DNA of 64,000 bases from Hemerocallis citrina. Taxonomy: Eukaryota > Streptophyta > Magnoliopsida > Asparagales > Asphodelaceae. Position 1 is the first letter of the stretch, and each line of letters opens with the position of its first letter. The stretch lies in assembly GCA_017893485.1 (NCBI GenBank), contig CM030366.1, forward strand, positions 186,169,947 to 186,233,946, given 5' to 3'. This document shows, one piece after another, positions 58,181 through 64,000 of this stretch. Both the position numbers and the translations under genes were made by a program. The notes under the pieces were generated by a model, which saw only the letters and a list, made by a program, of their open reading frames with translations, searched no databases and was not told the origin of the DNA.

Positions 58181-59496
58181 CTAGCTGAGTGATTGGGCAA
58201 TTGATGATGTCGTTACAAGGCCAGATAGAAGACCCACAAGGACAGCACTGTTGTAGGTGCTCGGCTCAGCCTGCATGGAATTGTTTCGGAGATCAATGTA
58301 GGAATCGTTCTTGAAGGGACCGCCAACAAGTGCACCCATAGCGACATTTGGGTTGGGCTGAATCGAGTCTAGCCACTGAAAGCCCTTGCAGCCGCTGTTA
58401 GCATTTGTGGGGATTGATGCCCCTCTATGGTGAACTTGTTGTGGGTAGTTGTCCCCATATCCAACAAGGTAGCTCATCTTCATTGGGTTGTCGCCGAGAA
58501 TGTAGTCAGCCTGGTAGCACAAGCAAAGTGTTTGGAAAGAGATTCAAAATTGGATTTCACTGGGAAGCTCACAAGTAATTTGGACATCCGAATTACTTGT
58601 GAAGTCTAGCACATGCACGCAACTATTAAGGCTTAGCAAAAAATCTAACTATTCTCATAGTATAACAGTTGATTACTTTTTTTCCATGTTGTAGTTTTCT
58701 TTGTATCTCAATTTATTGTTAGGATGTACTGTAAATATTCCATACCTACTCGACTACTCTCAGAGCATATAGAGTAACTGCCATATATTCAAATATCATA
58801 CAATATGCTTTTAACAGTTTCCATAGTTTTCTTTTTGGAATACTGAGAAAACTGCTATGCATGGTCATACTTATTTTTAGGCTTGAGCGATTCTGACTGT
58901 AATTGGAATTAAAATTAAGGATCTAGATATACAGAAAGCCTCGTAGTATTTTTACAGATAACAATATTGCAACTGTCAGTAGTTGGTCAATGTCAAACTT
59001 TTGGGATAATTTCTAGTATACTTGTAGCTCTTTCTGATTAAAGAAGCATGGATCACCTGGACTGATGTAGCCTTTTTGTTTCCTAGAGTAGTTTTTTCAA
59101 TTGATCTAATGGATGATAATTACATAAACATGGCATACAGTTTGTACTAAGAGTCTATTCACAACGATATAAAAAACTTTCATTTTGCATTTTTCAAGTG
59201 CAGATTTAGTATAGCTGCCAGGTTCTTTTGTATTGCACCAAATACAAAAGAATCTCAATCAAAATCAGACAATTTACAAGCACTAAGGTCACTTGCAAAG
59301 GATTTATAAAGATATTATGGAGGAATTACCTGGGATTTTGCAAAATTTCTAAGATCCGTGGATGAATACGACTTTCCGCTGCAGGAAAACTCGGCTGTAC
59401 GGGAAGTCAGCATGTAATCACTATAAAGTACGGCAAGGAATGAAGCAGCCACTGGATGCTGAAGTGCATTCCACTCATCAACCCATAATAAGCCAC
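58181..59496 (-). CDS. GH9 endo-1,4-beta-glucanase, last two exons (partial)
   Basis: Two minus-strand exons: 59496-59330 and 58510-58181, joined in phase 0 by a GT-AG intron of 819 bp (CCCAG|GTAAT ... CCAG|GCTGAC). The translation has PGGLLWVDEWNALQHPVAASF and SDYMLTSRT, then FAKSQADYILGDNPMKMSYL, VHHRGASI, NPNVAMGALVGGP, and YIDLRNNSMQAEPSTYNSAV. These are the GH9 C-terminal signatures, with the HHRGAS histidine and the Asp and Glu of the D-x-R-N-x5-E-P block present. It ends IAQSLS with no CBM49, so class B; the text most resembles the GH9B5/B7 type. The enzyme would cut cellulose or related beta-1,4-glucans in the wall. GCKGFQWL lacks one residue relative to the usual GCKDGF. Upstream exons are not in the window: a plastid insertion begins 294 bp upstream, so the gene is either truncated or continues beyond 64000. 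Confidence 0.9.
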
Positions 59497-59789
59497 CTGG
59501 GAGAAGATAAATAACGAAGTTCTAAGTGAAACCATAGAGTTTGCTTGGTTCAACTAGAACATATAAGTGTGGAAAGCCACAGAAAAGTTGAATAATCAGA
59601 GCATCAGAGAGATGCAAAGGCTTAAAATGATGTCTATCCAAAAACAATCAATGAAACTATGGAGATTTTTGACTCATAAATACCGACAAGCTTTCTTTAG
59701 TATCACTAGACCTCCTAACTGCGGCTTTGTGGTACACCAATTGTGGTATTTGGGACTCAAATAACAAAGGGTTTCGGGACTTGGAAAAT
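59497..59789. other. Intron or breakpoint sequence between GH9 and the plastid insertion
   Basis: Starts with a TTATCTTCTCCCAG acceptor on the minus strand. No upstream GH9 exon is visible; the 65-codon open frame here has no recognisable motif. Confidence 0.4.
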
Positions 59790-60248
59790 TCAATTTCTTA
59801 TTTTACTATTGTTCAACTCTATGTATTCCTCTATCCGTAGAGTACATTGAATGTACAGAAATGGCTATAACAGAGTTTCCGTTATTCGTATTAATAGCTA
59901 CTTTAGGAGGAATGTTTTTAAGTGGTGCTAATGATTTAATAACTATCTTTGTAGCTCCATAATGTTTCAGTTTATGTTCCTACCTATTATCTGGATATAC
60001 CAAGAGAGATGTACGGTCTAATGAGGCTACTACGAAATATTTACTCATAGGTGGGGCAAGCTCTTCTATTCTAGTTCATGGTTTCTCTTGGCTATATATG
60101 GTTCATCTGGGGGGGGGGGGGGGAATCGAACTTCAAGAAATAGTGAATGGTCGTATCAATACACAAACGTATAACTCCCCAGGAATTTCAATTGCACTTA
60201 TATCCATCACTGTAGGAATTGGGTTCAAGCTTTCCCCAGCCCCTTTTC
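59790..60248 (+). pseudogene. ndhB: Nuclear plastid DNA: ndhB exon 1, part 1
   Basis: Near-identical to chloroplast ndhB (NDH complex subunit B, thylakoid membrane). It covers the part encoding [64 protein letters not shown] and NSPGISIAL, then [13 protein letters not shown] stop replaces Glu after APxx (GAA to TAA, 59961-59963). TATATA has gained two bases (60091-60098), and a poly-G run of 15 replaces the Ser-Gly-Gly-Glu codons at about 60110-60124. It is not functional in the nucleus. The 3.2-kb copia 60249-63454 splits it; ndhB resumes at 63460. Confidence 0.95.
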
Positions 60249-60921
60249 TGTTGAAGAATCTACCTCACAACTCGTAGTGCTAATAGCGGAAACACACCAC
60301 AAGCAATAGAAACTCCCAAGACTTAAATAAACCAAGAACAAGCCACCACAATATATGCAAGATCCCACAAGAACACAATCGATATACAGAGATAACCAAT
60401 ACTTCTTATTCTCCAAGAAATACAAAGATTACAAAGAGATTACAACGCTCAATCTCTTTCTCTCTCACCTTTGAAACACTCGGCGCAATCCCCTCTTGAA
60501 GTTGAACAATGATAACGGCTCACCAAATCTCTTTTTGGATCTATTCAGATTGCTAAACCCTAGAGCCTACAGCCATATATATAACCCCCAAGTAAACCCT
60601 AAAAGATAAACACAAATGTAGCAATTGGGCCTTAAACTCGTAAGCCCAAAAACAATCAGCTGCCAAAGTCAGTCGACCGCATCGTGTAGAACCAAACCCG
60701 AGACTCGACCGGTTGACTGCACCCCCAAGGTCGGTCGACCGTCTCCTCCTCTGTTGGACCCTGTACACTCGAAGAATTCTCAGCAGCTAGGGTCGGTCGA
60801 CCGCAACTCTCTGGCTGCATTCTTCTACTTGCATTTTCTCCTCTCTTGCTTCTTTGTCTCCTCTTCTTCTCCAACTTCAAGTACTCGGTGCCTACGTGTA
60901 TTTGAGGCCAAAACTCTAACA
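60249..60921 (-). repeat. 3' LTR of copy 2
   Basis: On the minus strand starts TGTTAGAGTTTTGGCC and ends GGTAGATTCTTCAACA. GGTCGACC palindromes at about 60667-60805. Confidence 0.92.
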
Positions 60922-61078
60922 ATCTCCCACTTGGACCAAACACACAACGCTTGAAAGGTATTGAAATCTTTACCTCGCATTATCTCTGCCAATCTCCCAC
61001 TTTCATGGAAGACCCAAGGACTCCCCACTCTCATGAAGAGCATCTACGCCACTCCACGTGGAGTGCACCAACCATCCC

Positions 61079-61911
61079 TCATCGCCTCATAAAGGATGTG
61101 CTCCACCAATCGCATAGATCATGAATACCGGAGAAACAACCTTCTGTATCGGATTTCGTGTTACGAGACTCCCCACCTCGCAAAATCTCCATCAACAACG
61201 GACATGGTTCAAAACCTCTCAATGCACCTTCTACATTAGAAGTCTCCGTGGACGATACCTCCACAATATCCGCAGACTGTTCAACCCCTAGAGTCTCATT
61301 TCGGTTACCCTCATCGACATCACCCTGCATATCGATACCAGTACTTTCTATCACACAGGAGCGACTTGAAGCTTTAACTGCCAATTCGTAAAGAACCCTC
61401 ACCGTAGGAACGTCTTGCCCTCTAGGACCACTTCTATGGCTAGCAGCTCCCACTAAATTAGTAACCTCCCCTCCACAACTGAAAGAACTCGGTTGCACCC
61501 ACACAACCTACTACTCAATTTCGGCTGAGAGTCAACTACATGAGAAATGCCTCTCATGTCTCTAAGCAAATACAGCATTCTCTCACGCTTCCCTTTTGCA
61601 ATCACCCTTGAACCTGCAGCTATACACCACTCTCCACTACCAACTGTAGAAGACAATCCCTCTTTGTCTAGCCTTCCAATCGAGATAAGATTTTTCTTCA
61701 AATCTGGAACATGCCTTGTCTCCCGCAAGATAACACTCTGATCATCATTGGTGTTCACGCGAACAGTACCAACCCCACGTACAGGACACCGGTGACCGTT
61801 CCCTACGATCACATCTCCAAAAGAACCCACCTTGTAGTCATCAAACACCTCTCTCCTCAAAGTGCAATGAAAAGAAGCTCTTGAATCAATACACCAATCT
61901 TGAGTGCCCAA
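61079..61911 (-). pseudogene. Protease and unknown tail of copy 2
   Basis: The protease reads QDWCIDSRASFHC: the catalytic DSG has become DSR, unlike copy 1. KHVPDLKK-type and GSGEWCIAAGSRVIAKGKR stretches follow. One frameshift lies near 61490. The tail is then open for about 140 codons (CGGEVTNLVGAASHRSGPRG, SCVIESTGIDMQGDVD, ALRGFEPCPLLMEIL, CDWWSTSFMRR) to the stop at 61079. The tail aligns with copy 1 along its whole length and ends on the same residues. Confidence 0.87.
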
Positions 61912-62767
61912 CTCCTCCTGAGCTGATTAGCATAGATCCTCAACAAGTCCCACTTGAGCTTCCTTTGGGTTATCTCTCTTCGGTTTCTCCTACTTCTTCA
62001 TATAAGCCTTGCAACTGCGCATCATGTGACCCTCTTTTGATAATACCAGCACTCAGGCCCATGTCCCCCATCGCTATCATCAGACCCTCTCAGATGAACT
62101 ACTCTGATCCTTTATTCTTCGACTGCTCTTAGATCTCCCACTTCTCTTCTCAATGTACATTGCAGAACCTCTAGAAGATGATGATGGATATCCCCCGTTT
62201 CTCACCCTTCTCACCTCCTCGTTCAGAATGCTACTCACCACATCCTGTAGAGTCGTCGAATCTATCATAGTGCCTGTAACAGTCTGTTCCACCGTACCAT
62301 AGCTATAGGGTAAAGTAGATAGAAGTAACAATAACTACCCCCTCTCTGAAAACTTCAACCATGCAGCTTTCATCTGGTTGTAAACCATACAATAATTGTT
62401 CACATGCTCTGCTACTGAACCCCCTTCCCCCAACTTCATATTAACCAATTTCTTCAGATGAAGAATTTGATTAGATGCCGACGGTTTCTCATACATATCC
62501 ATCCTTTGTGATATTTGCCTTCGAGATATGAAATAACACCTTCCTACTCAACCCCCACTGAATATGCCCCAGCGTCTTCTAATCCAAACGATTCCAATCC
62601 GCCAAGACCTTCACATCCTTATCTGCACCTATCGGCTTCTCATCAAACAATGGACCATCAAGATCTTTCTGACGAAGATATGCTATCATCTGAATCTTCC
62701 ACATCGCGAAGTCATTCCCATCGAATCTCTCGATCTTCATCTTGGTATCGGCAATCTCGAACCAACT
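61912..62767 (-). pseudogene. Gag of copy 2 (broken)
   Basis: IERFDGNDFAMWKIQMIAYL (about 62735-62676) and QKDLDGPLFDEKPI open the frame; LADWNRLD at 62600-62579 ends in a stop. Further pieces: LLLSTLPYSYGTVEQTVTGT and SILNEEVRRVRNGGYPSSSS (62331-62080). The zinc knuckle reads CWYYQKRGHMMRSC: its second Cys is Tyr, while copy 1 keeps that Cys and has lost the last one. At least three frameshifts or stops. Confidence 0.85.
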
Positions 62768-62781
62768 GCTCTGATACCACT

Positions 62782-63454
62782 TGTTGAAGAATCTATCCCA
62801 CAACTCGCAGTGCTAATAGTGGAAACACACCACAAGCAATAGAAACTCCCATCTAAGAGCCAAGAACAAACCACCACAATATATGCAAGATCCCACAAGA
62901 ACACAATAAATATGCAGAGATAACCAATACTTCTTATTCCCCAAGAAATACAAAAATTACAAAGAGATTACAACTCTCAATCTCTCTATCACCTTTGAAA
63001 CACTCGGCACAATCCCCTCTTGAAGTTGAACAATGATAATGGCTCACAAAATCTCTCTTTAGATCTATTCAGATTGCTAAACCCTAGAGTCTACAGCCAT
63101 ATATATAGCCCCCAAGTAAACCCTAAAAAACACAAATCTAGCAATTGGGCCTTAAACTCGTAAGCCCAAAAACAATCAGCCGCCGAAGTCGGTCGACCGC
63201 AATGTGTAGAACCAAACCCGAGACTTGACCGGTTGACTGCACCCCCAAGTTCGGTCGACCGTCCCCTCCTCTGTTGGACCCTGTACACTTGAAGAACTCT
63301 CAGTAGTTCGACCGCACCCCCGGGTCGGTCGACCGCAACTCTCCAGACTGTATTCTTGTACTTGTTGTTTGTCTTCTCTTGCTTCTTTGTCTCCTCTTCT
63401 TCTCCAACTTCAAGTACTCAGTGCCTACGTGTATTTGAGGCCAAAACCCTAACG
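62782..63454 (-). repeat. 5' LTR of copy 2
   Basis: Same length as the 3' LTR (60249-60921). The first base of the minus-strand LTR is C instead of T (CGTTAGGG). Confidence 0.92.
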
Positions 63455-63459
63455 TTTTC

Positions 63460-64000
63460 ATCAATGAACTCCTGACGTATACGAAGGAGTGCGGTTCGCT
63501 GGACAAATTCCTACCTCTATATCTATCTCTGAGATGTTTGTATTTTTCAAAACTCCATAGACATGCAAAAGATAAATGCTATCCCCACTCAGACCACGAC
63601 ATAACTTTTACCAAAAGTTTTTTGTGATCTTTTTGTTCAAATAATAATTAAGGTGAAGCAGGGTCAGGAACAACGAAGCTCTTTATGTTAAGCAGATCCA
63701 TTTTACAAATTCATTATTATGGGTAGTTCCTACAAAGGATCGGACTAATGACGTATACAATATTTGAGTTATCGATGTAGATGCTACATAGTTGGTTCTC
63801 ATTCTTCAAAGACTACGAGTGTAATAGGGGCATCCGTTGACAAAAGGATCACCCTAAGATGATCATCTCATGGCTATTGAGAACGAATCAAATCATATGG
63901 TTCTCTTTCTCAATCTTTCTGACTTGCTCCTACACTTGCTCCTACAGAACCGAGGTCGAAAGATTGAAAAAGTCAGTCATTCACAACCACTGATTATGTA
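63460..64000 (+). pseudogene. ndhB: Nuclear plastid DNA: ndhB exon 1 end and group II intron
   Basis: Continues ndhB after the TSD: codons for HQ, then W mutated to a stop (TGA), then PDVYEG end exon 1 at 63488. The group II intron begins GTGCGGTTCG at 63489 and runs to the window edge. The plastid segment therefore extends past 64000. Confidence 0.92.

Larger units (their letters stand above)
60249..63454 (-). mobile_element. Non-autonomous gag-protease copia, copy 2, TSD TTTTC
   Basis: 5' LTR 62782-63454 and 3' LTR 60249-60921, both 673 bp. TTTTC flanks at 60244-60248 and 63455-63459. The primer site TGGTATCAGAGC is at 62779-62768 and the PPT AAGTGGGAGAT at 60932-60922 (minus). The interior is 1860 bp: Gag, protease and the same unknown tail as copy 1, without integrase or RT. 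Removing it restores ndhB reading across the TSD. Confidence 0.95.

Noticed and set aside
59567..59764. 65-codon frame near GH9
   Set aside because: No motif, wrong strand for GH9, in presumed intron.

Overview
The window is nuclear DNA of a flowering plant (probably a dicot; the species cannot be read from the sequence). It is a transposon graveyard. The only host gene I can support is the 3' end of a GH9 endo-1,4-beta-glucanase on the minus strand (58181-59496). Most of the remaining sequence is nested LTR retrotransposons, LINEs, solo LTRs, a TRIM, Mutator-like (MULE/FAR1/PMD) sequence and a nuclear plastid insertion carrying ndhB.

Left part (1-24.7 kb). The window opens in the 3' end of a long chromovirus-type LTR (1-569). 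From about 905 to 24716 lies what looks like a very expanded MULE. It has imperfect candidate terminal inverted repeats, a FAR1/MULE-type transposase relic on the plus strand (13560-15530) and a plant-mobile-domain (PMD) relic on the minus strand (22982-24330). The two relics converge on a long inverted repeat (16275-22600). Inside this unit sit a Ty1/copia element (1573-12410, TSD ATATT), which itself holds a 4-kb Ty3/gypsy fragment, and a 3.5-kb LTR (to 21947) carrying a 480-bp solo LTR.

Middle part (24.7-57.9 kb). After two microsatellites and a 618-bp solo LTR (25395-26012) comes one old, broken minus-strand LINE. Its pieces appear, in the element's own 5'-3' order, at 57.8-57.6, 40.6-40.1, 28.1 and 27.26-26.76 kb. 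About 31 kb of later insertions separate them: a TRIM (27263-28071); a minus-strand copia relic carrying a full-length plus-strand LINE (28574-36013, 12-bp TSD); a small copia with 142-bp LTRs (36697-40020); and a deleted minus-strand copia (40602-57596, TSD AATAG). The last of these was entered by a non-autonomous plus-strand copia (40624-52162), which was then entered by two solo LTRs (42098-45600 and 47361-52061). A third solo LTR (53399-56305) lies in its body.

Right part (57.9-64 kb). The GH9 3' exons are followed by a plastid ndhB fragment (exon 1 and group II intron), split by a second copy of the same non-autonomous copia family (60249-63454, TSD TTTTC).

No element here looks able to encode a complete working machinery: nearly every reading frame has frameshifts or stops. 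The value of the window is in insertion order, matching TSDs, a small gag-protease family with a conserved unknown tail, a hairpin-forming satellite inside one LTR, and the FAR1/PMD convergent unit.
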